Source: Tetragonia tetragonoides (Eukaryota; Streptophyta; Magnoliopsida; Caryophyllales; Aizoaceae). From it: a stretch of DNA of 64,000 nt. Below, in pieces: positions 22,391-36,355 of this stretch (position 1 is the first letter of the stretch; each line of letters opens with the position of its first letter). The translations under genes and the position numbers were made by a program. Location of the stretch: the NCBI GenBank assembly GCA_038025085.1, contig CM076139.1, positions 20,415,307 to 20,479,306 on the forward strand, read 5' to 3'. The notes below the pieces were generated by a model. It had not been told where the DNA came from and ran no database searches. It was given only the letters and a program-made list of their open reading frames with translations.

Positions 22391-22821
22391 AACTATGAGT
22401 TGCTTTGACCCAGTGTTGATAATCAAATGACTTCCTCACACCACCCCCAAATCAAAAAAAAGCCTGAAAGAAAGAAAAACCATGACCTGCCAACTGTGCC
22501 AAGTAATAATACTTACTTGAACACTAAGACAAGAACCTTCTCTTCTCAGTTCTCAGAACTTCTCACCCTTTTCTCAGTTTCACGTTCCAGCCCATCCGAC
22601 CCTCTCTTTATCATATTCTCCCACCCAAAAACAACCATTTCCCACATCCAAACCAACAAACACCCACAGAAAAAAAAAAAAAAAAAAAAAAACCCACATC
22701 AAATCACACCCCCACCTGACCCATGTGACTTCCAGCAAGCTAGTACTTCAAACTCTTGTTATTCCTTGCTCATATTTCACCATTGGCTTTCTGATCAAAA
22801 TCATCCCGTCAATTGCAAGCA

Positions 22822-25800
22822 ATGTCATTTTGCTGCGGTGTGGAATGCGTGGTGTTCCTAACCTTCGGCCGGTGGGCATGGAAACGATGTACATACGTCG
22901 GTTCCGACGACACCGCGACATGGCCATCGCCAACGCCAGAAGAATTCGACCCAATTCCGCGCGTGTGCCGCGTAATCCTCGCCGTATACGAACCCGACAT
23001 CCGAAACCCACACTACACACCCTCAGGAGGGTACCGTTTAAACCCAGAAACCATAATCAAAAGAGTCACCTATGAACAAACTCAAGGCCACGCGCCACCT
23101 TACATAATCTACTTAGGTCACCAAAACCAAGAAATCGTCTTGGCTATTCGTGGCTTAAACTTAGCTAAGGAGAGTGATTATAAATTGCTTTTAGATAATA
23201 GACTTGGTCGTCAAATGTTTGATGGTGGGTATGTTCATCATGGGTTGTTGAAATCTGCTATTTGGTTGCTTAATCAAGAAAGTGAGACTTTGAAAAAGTT
23301 GTGGGTTGAGAATGGGAAATGTTATAAGATGGTTTTTGCTGGACATTCTTTGGGTTCTGGTGTTGCTGCTTTGTTGACTGTGGTTGTTGTGAATCATCGA
23401 GATAAGCTTGGTGGGATTGATAGAAGTCTTGTTAGGTGTTATGCTGTGGCTCCTGCTAGGTGTATGTCTTTGAATTTGGCTGTTAAGTATGCTGATGTTA
23501 TTCATTCTGTTATACTTCAGGTGAGTTAGATGGGTATTTTTTTAAAGCTTGATTTTGGTTTGTTTTTGTGTGATTTTTGGGATCGAGATAATTTCAGCTT
23601 GATTGACTTTATTTTAGCTTAATTTTGTGTGATTTGTGTGAATATTGGGGTTTGAAGTTTGGGTTTGACTGATTTTGAGTAGCTGATTTGGGTTTGATTG
23701 ACTTTATTTTAGCTTAATTTGAGTATATTTTGTCTGATTTTAGGGGTTTGGAGTTTGGGTTTGACTGATTTTGAGAGATAATGTGAGCTTGATTGTGTTT
23801 GTTTTAGCTTAAAAGTTTGTATGTTTTATCTGATTTTTAGGGTTTGGAGTTTGGATTTGACTGATAATGGTTTGATTGACTATATTTTGTGTTAAAAAAG
23901 TGGTTTGTGGGATTTGGGTTTCAAGTTGTTTGATTTGAATGGGGAGATTCAGGATTGAATGCTGGGATTTGACATGCTTGGCTTAGCTGATTAGGTGTAG
24001 TGTTTTTAACATGGATTTGGCTGGATTGTTGAACTTGCCCATTTGCCCAGATATGTTGCTTGCTTTGGCTGCAATTATCTGACATGGGTACATGCTCAAG
24101 TGTCGGACTTGTCCATTTCCCAAGTAATTTGCCTGATTATGGCCAAAAATAGAACTGCATGGTGTATATGTATCCTTGTATGCGTGTGAAGTTTAAAGAC
24201 ACCATGTCGTGAAGTAAAATAGAGGGTCCATGTTAACTTAAGTCTAGTAGCTTCTTAAGCATAGTCGCATAGAAGTGATTGAAACATCATTGTGTTGACT
24301 CCAACTAGCAATTGCTGAAATTCAGGCAGGGCATTCCCTTGATGGCTGGTTGTCCAATTAGAAAGAACAAAAGAAGGTAGCAGCCAAGAAATATTCATTT
24401 TAGGTTTCCTTGCTACCAGGCTACCAGTTGAATTACTCAGCAGCTGGTTTTCAGTTAGAGCTGAAGTTGTTTATCGTTTGTTGATAGGAACTTATATTGG
24501 TGAGATATAGTATGGAAGCCGGATGGTTAATGATTGTCAAACTAATTCATTGGGTTGGACTTGGAGAGAAGGGGTGTTGGGGGGCGGGGGGAGATGAAAT
24601 TATTGCTAGCTTGGGAGTTTGGTCAGCTTGGTGAGCTAGCCGCACACCTGTTTTTCTTTTGTTACTTGAGGTCTGGGCACTGAAGCCTGTTTGTCTTACT
24701 GATCTCTAAGCCTCACCTTAGCTTGAAAATTGAAAATTGAATTGCTTGACCTTAGCTTGAAACTTTTACTCAGGTACGAATGTTGAAATTTGAATTGCTA
24801 CCAACACTTTGCATTTACGGGATTATTATTTATACTTTTTATTGCATTCATTTGTTTTAACTTCCACCTTTTTGCCTATTTACTTACTGTTTTCAAAAAT
24901 CAAATTGTTTTCGCGGGTCTTTCGGAAACAGCCTCCCTGCTAGGCGACTAGTTAGGGGTAAGGGTGCGTACATCTGGACCTCCCCAGACCCCGCCCTCGG
25001 CGGGACATTTACTGGGTTGCTGTTGTTGATGTTGTTGTACTATACATTTACGGGAAGCTAACTTAGTCACTTTAGACGCTATTGCTTTACTCACTTTTGT
25101 GCTTATTTGGCTGGACAACTTTTCTTGGTGTAATGCCTAAAAGCTATAATCGGAGTTGTGAAATTCAATTGATGTCATATAATATTACCTTGTCTACTTT
25201 CGTACAGGATGACTTTTTACCTAGAACAGCCACGCCATTGGAAGATATTTTCAAATCAATCTTCTGGTTAGTCACTAAATCTTTTGTGTTTCTTTTTATA
25301 CTTCTTAGAGAAAAATGTTTTTCATTTGATTGGTTTCACTGAAATTCACTTCTTAAAATAGTTAAGTTGTCATTCATATCTCTGAACCCAGGCCTTGAAT
25401 GCTTTGGACAGCTTGCCTTGTTTGATGTTTCTGGCTTGCTTGAGGGACACCTTCATCCCTGAGGATAGGAAGCTTAGAGATCCAAGACGACTATATGCTC
25501 CTGGACGAATGTACCATATTGTAGAAAGAAAATTTTGCAGGTATTAATCACAATTATAGTGTATATGTTCATTACAGCAAAGATAATTACTACACAATGA
25601 ATGCGGATGTCGCCACATAGGTTTGTGAATATGAGGAAGCTTTTACACTTTCATGACCTCAATATCTTTACCGAATCCTTACATGAATTCCTTGTTAACG
25701 TTCTCTTATTTTGTTATTTCAAGAACTCATACTCCAGCAATTTTAAGATGGATGTTTTTTGGGATGCTTTGTCATATCTGTAATGGTTCTGAGTTCTGAC

Positions 25801-28800
25801 TTGTAAGTTTACATATTTGACCACTTCAGAGACCAAGTACATAGGAGTTAAAATGCTGCACAATAGGTTTAACAGCTTTATGGATTAAATGTAAAAAAAG
25901 GCATTCCTAAGGAAGGCTCTATGCTCTAATCAATCAAAAGACCTCTGCTGCATTATTTCTACAAGGTCACCCCTACTCTACTTGTGTTTCCATCAACACA
26001 AAAACACCAGTGACTATATTTGCCGACACTGTTAGTTTGATGAAATTTTACTATTTTACCCCTATATTACCAATTTAACTTCAGTAAGAAATTTCCAAAT
26101 AATTATATGTATATAAATTACCTTATATATTACTCCCTCTCTCCCATTTTGTTTGCTTGATTTGAAAATTTGGGGTCTTCTAGGTCGAATTTTGACTGCA
26201 CTTTTCTATTGTTATATATTACACATTATTATTACTTCTTCTGTCCCACAAGGATGGTAAAGGTTAATTTGATGGTACCTCTGGACTTACGTTCCCCTTT
26301 TTTTTCATGGGATTCCTTGCACTTTCTCGTAATTTTTTTTTTTTTTTTTTTTGATAAAGTAAGATTTAAAAATAGACGTAAATGTTTGTTACAAGTCTAG
26401 GAAAAGGTAATTCTCTACAGTCATTAACGAAAGCCAAAATACAAAAGGGCTTAATATGCTCATCAATTACAAGACTCTGATAGATGTCCCCTTGAGCTGC
26501 GGCTTCTTTCTAAAATATCCGCAAGCTGGTTACTCTCACGGTATTGATGAACTAGCTTGACCTCCACAATTTGTTGCATGAGGGCCCTGCATTGTTGCAC
26601 AAAATTAGTGAGGTGATTTCTTTTATCAGACTTTCCATTTATGAGAGTTACTGTAGTCTGAGAGTCTGAGTAGATCAACAGTTTGTTGCAATTTTTGTCG
26701 AATGCAATCTGGAGAACCTGCTTGATGGCCCAGATTTCAGTTAACAGGATCTCCAAACTTCCTGTATGCTTTGGTAACTTTGAATCCACTGACCATTACA
26801 ATGTCTGAAGATATCTCCAAAGCCAGCAAGATGATTATCCCCAAGTAGCGAACCATCAGTGTCCAGTCTCATCCAAAGAGAGGCCAAGTAAACTACCCGA
26901 TCCCATACATATAAAATAGGCTTGCCAGGTAGTTCTTCTCTTACCATAGGCACCAAAAAATAGCCATACAAAAGCACCGCCAAAGAAACTTACTCAGTTA
27001 CTCTGCTTCCTCGTATATACAAACGGCATCTGCAGATATTGTCCACCCGTAGCAAGACAAGCAAAATAATCCCAATGAAGCAACCCATCCCACAGTAACA
27101 TGGAAAAATCACACTGCACAAACAAACATTTATTTTCTTTTATAAATTTGGTAACTTAACAAAACTTTAGTTTAAAATGCGGCGATATGATAAAATCACA
27201 GAAAATTAACGGAGTGTCCAAGTTCAAGTACCTATGAGTTAGGAGGCAAAATGAAGCACATTAGCTTTAAGGATTATATGTAAAAAGCATCCTAACTCCT
27301 AAGTAAGGACCTATTCAGAATTACCCAAAAAAGAAAAGAAAAAAGAGGTAAGGGCCCTATTCAATCAAAAGACCGTCTGTAACTGCATTATTTGTACAAG
27401 GCCATCCCTAACTGTAGTTCCATCAGAAGAGACCACCATTGAGAATTTTTGTCAACGCTGTTAGTTTTATGTAATTTTACCACATTGCCCCTATATTCCC
27501 AGTGGAATTTTTATGAATAATTTCCATATAAATAATATGCATTGATAATTTTTCTAAATTACCTGATATAGAATAAAAGAGAAATTTTTCATAATGTGTG
27601 GTTCTGTAAAGACGAAGATGAATTAGGGCTGATATTGTAGTTCGGGATGCTGATAGGAATGAGCTCTCTTGTTTGTGTCTTTGTGCAGAGGATTCTAACT
27701 TTTAATGTGAGTGGAAGTCACTTATCAGGGATGGGAAAACAATAGAAATTAATGATAGGGGGAGGGAAAGAAAAGAGAAGCAAAGAGGGCCTAGAAGTAC
27801 GATAGGCATGCTAAACAAAACTTTGCTCTACTTTCATTATTGGAGCAATTGCTTTTATTGATTTTGTGGTGAAGATCATTTATGTTCATGCACGATTCAA
27901 TAATAAAAGGGCTTGATTTTTGTTCCTACATCTTTTAGGACGTGATGGTTATTTGTTCTTAGACCTTCTTTTAACAATGAGGGAATACCTGGATACCCCT
28001 TCGTGTTTTCTCAATGGTGTTTAGGGTAGGAGGCAGGATTATGTGATATGTACGGTGATAGGTGAACCTGTTAGTACTTGTTCAGTGATAACCCAATCCT
28101 CCACCTAGAAAGGCCCAAAGTATTATGGATGGTGAGTGAGAAATATGATCTACATTAGTGCAATATATCAAGGAGTCCATTCAGTATTCATGTTTGGAAT
28201 GGAATCGATGGGGAAAGGGGGTCGAGGTGCCAAAATGTTTTTTTCCACTTACCCATTATTATTTTGTAGGAAGAGGATCAACATTATCATTTGGCTAGTT
28301 CCCCACCCACCCCTTCTGATTCAGATTTGGTATTGGGTTGCCAGTACTCAGTAAGCAAAAACTCAGAAAATGCAAAAATTTGACTACTCACCAGAGCACC
28401 ACCCCGTCCCCTGTGGCACCATCCTTGAACCCTGAATCTGAAAGCACCACCCCTTGGTCGCACTGCCTATCCTGCCCCCCTTCATGCCTGACAAAGGCCA
28501 CTTCCCTCCCCCTTCTCTGTCCCCTTCATCTTCCCTTTAAACGGGCCATATTAGGCCTTGCCACCTATGTCGGTTCTGTCTCCAACAGCTGCAGTTTGCT
28601 GGAGATGTAGTGTTGCTCGAATTCCCTTGACACAAGATCTTCCAATCATGATGCTTGTGGTGGGGAAGAGGAAGCTAAAACAAAAAAGAGTAGCTCTACG
28701 ACCCTTTGATTTGATGTTGGAACTACGGTGGTCATACAAATGTGTAAATCAGCCTGTGGAGAGAAATGGAGAGAGATGCAAAGAGGGAAATTGAGTGATG

Positions 28801-30901
28801 GTGTAGGGGCAGAGGGAGATGAGTTGAGAGAGGATGGAGTTGATTTTCTATTTCCTATTGTAGAATATGAATGTGTATGATGGATCCTTGAAAAGAAAAT
28901 TTTGGCCAACTACTTGCAAAAGTCTGCTGCCAAGTAATGGCATGTTTGAATAACAAGCTCTTATTCTGTTGTCAATATACTAGGACTGTGCCAACCAATG
29001 AAACATATTTTTCTTGAAAAATAAGATTGCAGGAGAATGGAGATTATCTTTTCTGTTGACATGTAGTGTCTTAATTATAGATTCTCGGAAACATGCTTGC
29101 TAGATATTGTATATATCGTTTATAAAGCTTTGGTTTATGTTGTCAAATTTTCAGATGTGGAAGGTTTCCTCCCGAAGTCAGAACTGCTATTCCAGTTGAG
29201 GGGCGATTTGAGCATATTGTTCTATCCTGTAATGCTACATCTGATCACGCCATCATCTGGATTGAAAGAGAAGCAGAGATTGCTTTACATGTAAGCTAAT
29301 AAACCCAGTCTTTTACATCTCATCTGCTCCTCCCCCCTCCCCCCCAATGTAGTACAGTCACCTACATGGATACGGGCACAAACACAACACTACATACGAA
29401 AACACCATCTTCCAAAATTATAGGACATGTACACGGAAGGCAAACAATGTTTAAAATTTATTTAAAGATACGATTTCTAATAAGTATTTTGAAAAAGAAT
29501 GCATTTTGATTATTCTAAAATCAAATAATATCAAAATTAATCATTTTCAGTCACTTGACCAGACCCACATCTAAAATGCAATTCCAGCAGGCACTGCAGT
29601 AAAAGAAGCCACAAATAGACAAACAATGACTGCAAGATTAAAAATAATCACAAATTGACATCACCAAGACAATTAGGAAAATCAAGGCACCATAATATGA
29701 ATAAACAATAAACCCCTGAACAGTGCCTTCAGCCGTGTCCAAAGACCTTTCCACCACTCTAAAACAGTTTGTTGTCCAATAAACATATCCGAGACGTGTC
29801 CTAGATACTCCTGGAGTGTCGTGTCCTTTTGGGTGTCGGGCATGCGACATAGCACTTGGACCAGGTGTCTGTGCTTCAGAGCCCCCCCCCCCCCCTCCTT
29901 ACTCCCACACCCGACAAAAAAGAATGAAAAATGAAAGCGTTAACTTGTTCGGATATCTGTATCTAGAGCTTTAACAAAGGCAGGTAATTTGTCTGAACTC
30001 TGAACAACATCGGCTCGTTTTTTTCTTCTTCCACAAAGAAAGTAAATGTGAACTGATATGTTGTAGGAGTTCAGATATCTTGTTGAAAATCTGGTTTTGT
30101 TTTTTTCTTGAATTTCCAGCCAGAAAGCTAAATTGTGCAACTGTAGGCTTCCTCAACCATGATTTTCTGAATGGGAACTACTATTGTATTTGAGTTGTAG
30201 TGTGATGTGATGAAACCTGATTTCTGTGATATTGAACATATATGGCAATGATTCAAGAGCTTCACCGCAATGTATCAGTATTAATATTATCATCATCCCA
30301 TTACACCTGCCATGAGGCTCCAAGCTAGGGCTGGTATGGCATCAAACGTCCACAGCCTACCCTTGCAGGGCTGATTCCGTGAAACTGTTGGTTGAAATTT
30401 GAAAAGGCATACAATGTTTGCTACCGCACAAGAAATATTCATGATTTACCTGTGAACTCCCTCTTTCTAAACATATGGACCTGCTAATGTTGAAATTGAT
30501 AAAATTTATGTGCTTACACTTCGAAAACTTGCTGTCCTCAGAGAATGAAGGAGGCCAGCCACGAAACCGTAACCAGTCCTCCAAGAGTACAGAGATTTGA
30601 AAGGTTGCAGACTATTGAAAAAGAACACAAGGATGCATTGGAAAGAGCTGTAAGCCTCAATGTACCGCATGCCGTGTCTTTTGGGGAGGAACCATCAGAT
30701 TATTTAGAAACTGCGTCATCTGCACCGGTATCACCAGGGGAATATGTCGAATCCTCGTACCACAATTCACCCGAGGAATCCGCAAAAACTGAAGCAAAAT
30801 CTGGTGGTGGGAGAATTAACTGGAATGAATTGGCTGAGAAGCTCCTGAAAAAGAATGAACATGGGCAATTGCTTCTAAATACAGAAGTATCACCAAGATG
30901 A
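22822..30901 (+). CDS. Calmodulin-binding heat-shock protein / class 3 lipase
   Basis: An alpha/beta-hydrolase with an N-terminal mono/diacylglycerol lipase region and a class 3 lipase domain. The Arabidopsis relatives are annotated as calmodulin-binding heat-shock proteins; substrate is inferred to be acylglycerol. Five exons: 22822-23520, 25208-25266, 25412-25540, 29155-29290 and 30542-30901. They join in frame with GT-AG introns to give 460 residues. ATG 22822 (MSFCCGVEC) matches the family start. Visible: RWAWKRCTY near residue 18, nucleophile elbow GHSLG (174-178, Ser176), YAVAPARCMSLNLAVKYADV, then FLPRTATPLEDIF, DPRRLYAPGRMYHIVERK and FEHIVLSCNATSDHAIIW. The end is acidic then basic (WNELAEKLLKK). 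No signal peptide or membrane segment is obvious. Nothing is broken, so it is probably functional. Introns 1 and 3 are long and hold a SINE, a LINE and a duplication. The 5' leader has an A-run at 22671-22692. Confidence 0.93.
24914..25039 (+). mobile_element. TS-type SINE fragment in intron 1
   Basis: The segment contains GGAAACAGCCTCCCTGC, GGGTAAGGGTGCGTACATC and CCTCCCCAGACCCCGCC, ending in a TTG-rich tail (25020-25039). This is the diagnostic 3' part and tail of the TS/Au-type SINEs common in eudicots. The tRNA-like 5' head is not obvious, so it may be 5'-truncated. Confidence 0.8.
25850..26155 (+). repeat. Direct repeat in intron 3, copy 1
   Basis: This segment resembles 27225-27570 in order and orientation. 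Shared landmarks: TCAATCAAAAGACC, GCATTATTT, ACAAGG, TGTTAGTTT, and TTTACC followed by CCCCTATATT. The copies are diverged, so the duplication is old. Next to it (26132-26155) TACTCCCTCTCTCCCATTT resembles a Stowaway MITE end. Confidence 0.75.
26333..27005 (-). mobile_element. 5'-truncated LINE (RNase H end) in intron 3
   Basis: A 20-base T-run (26333-26352) is the poly(A) tail. The minus strand then reads, from about 26890, an RNase H domain: RLDTDGSLLGDN, IWAIKQVLQIAF, LLIYSDSQTTVTLING, HLTNFVQQCRALM and VHQYRESNQLADIL. A likely target duplication flanks it: CTTTCTCGTA at 26322-26331 and CTTCCTCGTA near 27006-27015. Same family as 19260-21570. Opposite in orientation to the host gene, within an intron. 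Confidence 0.85.
27225..27570 (+). repeat. Direct repeat in intron 3, copy 2
   Basis: Second copy of the 25850-26155 segment, about 1.4 kb downstream and separated by the LINE insertion. The rest of intron 3 (27571-29154) has no gene. Confidence 0.7.
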
Positions 30902-31797
<896 letters not shown>

Positions 31798-32285
31798 TGT
31801 CATGGTCTGCCTTTTCAAGTCATGGAACGTGCGACGCGCTCTTTTCTCCTAACGGTAAGAGTGTCAGCCGTACACAAGACATGCCTTGAGATGTCCATAG
31901 ACACCAGAAAAAGATGGAGGGACGAGTCCCGGGAGGGATGGAGTTTCGAGTGGAGAGGGATGAGTGTTATCGATCAGCACGAGCAATCAAATAAATGAAA
32001 ACAACAACTTAGAATTGATGCCACATACACAGGATATGGAGGTACTCTCTAGATATCATTCAATATCATGTTTCCCCCGTAAAGAAGCTTATAAGGTTTG
32101 ATACAATTGACAGGAGTAGGCATCAACTATGCACAACTCCATACTCAACGTTCACCTCCACATGGTAAACATCACAAAAGCTTACATACTCTGTCCAAGG
32201 GTCAACGCGCAGGAAGCATTGTTACAGGTTCGAGTAAAGTAAAGGAAAGAAAGTAAATATAGGATGAGAAGGGCGAAACCTAACA
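31798..32285 (-). repeat. 3' LTR of the Ty3/gypsy element
   Basis: Reads TGTCATGGTCTGCC to CGAAACCTAACA on the plus strand, with TG...CA ends. About 80 percent like the right LTR by eye (shared AGATGGAGGGACGAGT, ATATCATTCAATATCATGTTT, AGTAAAGTAAAGGAAAG), so the insertion is old. A purine tract (GGGAGAGAA on the minus strand, 32286-32294) abuts it. Confidence 0.92.
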
Positions 32286-32339
32286 TTCTCTCCCATTAAA
32301 GTTGTCGACGTCCTTAGCGACGTGACTCAGTCTTCAAGT

Positions 32340-35300
32340 GTCTATGATGGTTTGGCGTGGATGTAAGCGTGGTTGGACTCGTTGTGGGTGGAGTCATCAG
32401 GATGGTACGACTTGAGGCAGCTTACATGAGAGATATGGTGTATTTTCATCCAAGCTGAAGGATCTACCTTGTAAGCATCTTTTCCTAACCTTTTTGTGAT
32501 AAGGATGAGACCTTCATACTTGTGTACTAACTGCTTATTATTCCTTGAAGGAACCGCATCTGTTCTGAGAGTATCTTCACCATTACTAGGTCTCCCACTT
32601 CAAACTCGAGTGGCCTATTATCTTCTCAACGGCCCACTTCTTCATGTGTTTGGAAGCTTTCTCCAAGTATCCTTAAGTAATGCCGGTATTGACTTGCTTA
32701 CATTCTCTTGTGGACTCATAAGCCTTCTTGTTTCGACCACCGTAAGGATCAAACATTGTGTATGACAAGAGAGGTTATTGCCCCATGACAACCTCAAAGG
32801 GGTTTATGTTGGAAGAATAGTTTTTATGTGAGTTGAAGCAGAGTTGGGCTACATCTGAAGCCTAACCCACTCTCTCTAGTTGACACTCACAAAGTGTGTA
32901 TTCTTCGAGTAACCCACTGAATCTTTCTGGCTTCCTGTCTTTCTGGGGTTGGTATCCCGAAGAGATGTTCAAATCCGAGTCAGGGAGCTTGAGGGGTTCA
33001 CCCCAAAACATGCGGGTGAAGCTTGCGTCTCGGTCACTCACGATACTTCGTAGCATACCCCCTGACAATGTATTTGAAGAAGAGAATTGTTGTCTCTTTT
33101 GGTGTGCTAGCCTTCGGCATTGGGATGATGGTAGCCCACTTCGAGAACCGATCCACTATCACCATAGTCACCGACGACAGTGCTCCCATCTTCGATAACC
33201 CATTGATGATATCCGTGGAGATACTCTCTCATGGTCTTGTCGGAATTGAGAGTGGGACTAACAAGCCGCCAACCTTTGTCGATCTACCTTGTCTTGTTGA
33301 CAAACAAGACATGTTCGGGTAGAGCATCACATCGTCCTTCATCTGCGGTCAGAAATGACCTTGTTTCAACAAACTCAAGGTTCGTTGTTGACCCGGATGT
33401 TCTGCCTAGAGGCTGTCATGACACTCACTGAGTAACTTCCTCCGAATGCCCTCGACCCTGGGAACATAAAACTTATGTCCCTTTGTGAAGATGAGGCCCT
33501 CCTCTATCCAGAATTGTCTGGTCTTCCCATCTCCGATGAGTTGTTTGATAGTCTTCGCTTTTGGATCTTGGTCCGGATGCTGCTTAATGTGGTCACGGGT
33601 CGTAGTGGCCACATGGCTTGCCAATAAGTGAGACATTTTCCTAAGACAACTAGGTTAGTTTACCGAGTGAGATCATCCACGACCTCGTTGTATGTTGACC
33701 CAAGATCTATATGTGAACCCCACATCAAATTCCGCAAGCGATTCTTTTTGCTTGTTGACCTGTGAGTTTCGGTTGAGTTGAGTCAAGAAGTGGATCACCA
33801 CCGTGTTCTCTCTGCGAACGAGGAACTTTGAACCCAGTATACAGTGTCTCCAGACTCTCAAACAGTGAACAATGACTAGCAACTCCTTCCCGTAAGCCGC
33901 ATACTATCTCTCGAGACCATTCAACTTTCGGCTCTCAAAAGCGACTGGGTGGCTTTCTTAAACTAATTCTCCTCCAAGGGCAAAGTCTCGAGGTATCAAT
34001 CTCGACTTCGAAAGGTATAGTGACTTTGGAAGAGCCAACACCAATTCCCTTATTACTACACTTTTAGATTCTTGAAAGCCCCTTTCTTAAGTAAATCTAT
34101 GAGGGGAGCTACAATACTGCACAACCCTACAATGAAACGCCAATAGTAATTAGCAATTCAGAGGTGTTCTTAGAAGGTTTCCACTCCTTGATGGAAAAGA
34201 CTTATTCGGATACGTGCGCATGTTTCCTTTTCCCACAAAGTGACCAATGAAATGAATTTTCTTTTGTGCAAACGAACACTTCTAAGACTTCATGAAAGGA
34301 TGATGTCTGCCCAATTTCTGAAAGACAAGTTTCAAGTGCTCCAACTATTCCCCCATCGTCCTGCTATAAACCACAAGGTCTTCTAAGTAAACTACCGTGA
34401 ATTTATCTAAGTAACCGTGGAAGACATGATTCATTAGAGTACAGAAAATTTCAAGAGCATTAGTCAACCCAAGCGGCAACACCAACCCCTCAAACACCCT
34501 TTTTCTTGTCACACAGGTTGTCTTTAGCTCGTTTCCTTCTGAAATTACGAATATGATGATACCCTGACTTCAAATCTAACTTTGTAAAGTACGCCGCTTC
34601 ACCAAGTTGATCGAACAAGTTAGCAATCAATGAAATCGAGTAGTTCCTTGGTTTTGAAATCCTTGAATTCCACAAGTAGAGCCAACACCTCCGGTGGGTG
34701 TTCTCATCTTGACATTCTTCTTTCGCGGATAAGGTAGCAAGGAATGATAATTTAATTCTTCGAAACCTCTTCTCAAACTTCATCAACTAGAGCATCAGTC
34801 CCCTTCGATGCTCAACCTTTGGATCTAGTCCTTATTCTTTCACAAGACATGGGTTTTCTTCCCATCAATAACAACGATCTCAGGTGCGACATGGGCGCCG
34901 CTTTGGAAGTACGAATGAAGTCCATTCTAGGGACCAACTTGAAATCATCAAGTGGAGTCACAGTAAGGTCAAGCCGACCACTCCACTCCCGAATTCTAGG
35001 CAGAATTCCCTTGAAAATCCCATAGTTAAGTCTGAAGGCCGAGTTAACGACTTTCATGTTTCCGTCTTCGCGTTCCAGTTTCAATCCTAGTCTCTTCGCT
35101 TTTATCCCGCCCACGAAGTAATATGTTAGCTTCGGTATCTACCATTACCCAAGTATGACCATTTATCACAACGTTGACGTACATGAGCTTTCTCGATTTG
35201 GGTTATGGCCACACGATAGGTGGACTACTCCCATGTGAGGTACCTCTTCATCATCCAAATCAATGTTTCTACTTGTCTTCCCTTCAAGGGTGCTACTGGA

Positions 35301-36340
35301 CTTCACGGACATCTCGGTTAGATTTTGCTGGAGCGCACCCAAGTCTAGATGGGCACATTCATAATGCTTATGCGGCCCTTGCTGTTGTAGCAAAGGACCT
35401 TTGGCAATCATCTTGCAATGGACGCGTCGGTCTAGTTGTCACGATTGAACGATGAGGTACAACCTGGCAGGCGGTAGGGTCCCGATCTTGGAGGTCCACC
35501 TCCCATGTTACCGTATCTACTGTTCCCACCATTGTGATTATTATTGGTGTAGTTTCCCCCGTTTTAGTTCACGCCGCTATTTGAGCTTGTCTAAGAGCCA
35601 GTTGACCCTAATCGACTTGCAGTCTGATTTGGCGTTATTAGCCCCTTCTTCAGTGGGGTCTATTTCCTTAACTGGTTGTCAAAGAGTCGTCCAGCCGTGT
35701 TTATAGCAGCCAACAAGGTATCTAACTTCTGTCTATTCAACTCTCGTTGGGTCAGTCTTTCAGCACATCGATGAAGTTGAATATTCGATCTTTGTTGCTC
35801 ATGTCTTTAATCTCAAGCATGCACGCCGACTATTCTTTCACATAACCTCGAACGCTCCCAGTGTGCTTGATAGCTTTCAACTTTCATCGAGCAATCAACT
35901 CGGTTCTCTCTGAGTAGATATAATCATTGATTTTTTCTTGAAAACTTCTCATGTCCTTATCTCTAGGATCTTGACTCCGATATCGGCATACTTTGTTTGC
36001 CACCACAACTGGGAAGTATTGTTCTAGATCAAAATGAAGTTATCGACTTTCTTAGAGTCTTTGGCTCCATCATATGTCTGAGATTGGGGGGGTTTCACAC
36101 GTCTTGACCCTGCGCCGCTGATGTCGTTTGCCATAAATACCTTCGAGATCGTGGTAAACTTATCTCACAATGTTTGAATTTGATTTTGTACGAAGTCAAA
36201 TTTCTCCCGTAAGCTTCGAAGGACATGTCGTGGATTTGGGTATCTAATGCATCAATTCGAACATCTTGCCCAATCACGATCTTTTCCAACTCTTGCAACC
36301 TTACCGAGCAACTATTCATTGAGCGTGATTCTCTATGTAG
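32340..36340 (-). pseudogene. Ty3/gypsy gag-pol, multiply broken
   Basis: From high to low coordinates on the minus strand. Gag N-terminus with coiled-coil look (36340-36100: CSVRLQELEKIVIGQD). A knuckle-like KGPHKHYEC-type stretch (about 35360). Protease region where the usual Asp-Thr-Gly reads VDTEAN (about 35130). Spacer with AKRLGLKLE and the DDF/MDF block (35100-34930). RT with YFTKLDLKSGYHHIR (about 34600-34560), and the active-site block reading VYLEDLVVYS instead of a double Asp (about 34400-34370). RNase H (VHCLRVWRHCILGSKFLVR, 33880-33820). Integrase zinc region and core (VIVDRFSKWATIIP about 33160, IVSDRDASFTRMFW about 33030, ending LLEEYTL). C-terminal HKYEGLILITKRLG and IHHISHVSCLKSYHP (32500-32400). 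Stops and frame changes throughout. Confidence 0.88.
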
Positions 36341-36353
36341 TGCTCTCATACCA
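36341..36353 (-). other. Primer binding site (initiator tRNA-Met type)
   Basis: The minus strand reads TGGTATGAGAGCA two bases inside the right LTR. It differs at one position from the usual TGGTATCAGAGC that pairs with the initiator tRNA-Met 3' end. Confidence 0.88.
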
Positions 36354-36355
36354 AA

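Noticed and set aside
22427..22821. Plus-strand frame before the lipase start
   Set aside because: It reads Lys-rich sequence from the A-run and ends in another frame; better explained as 5' leader of the lipase gene.
22748..23505. Minus-strand and +1 frames over lipase exon 1
   Set aside because: Shadows of the strongly conserved lipase exon.
30357..30584. Minus-strand 75-residue frame
   Set aside because: Overlaps the intron-exon border of lipase exon 5 on the other strand with no support.
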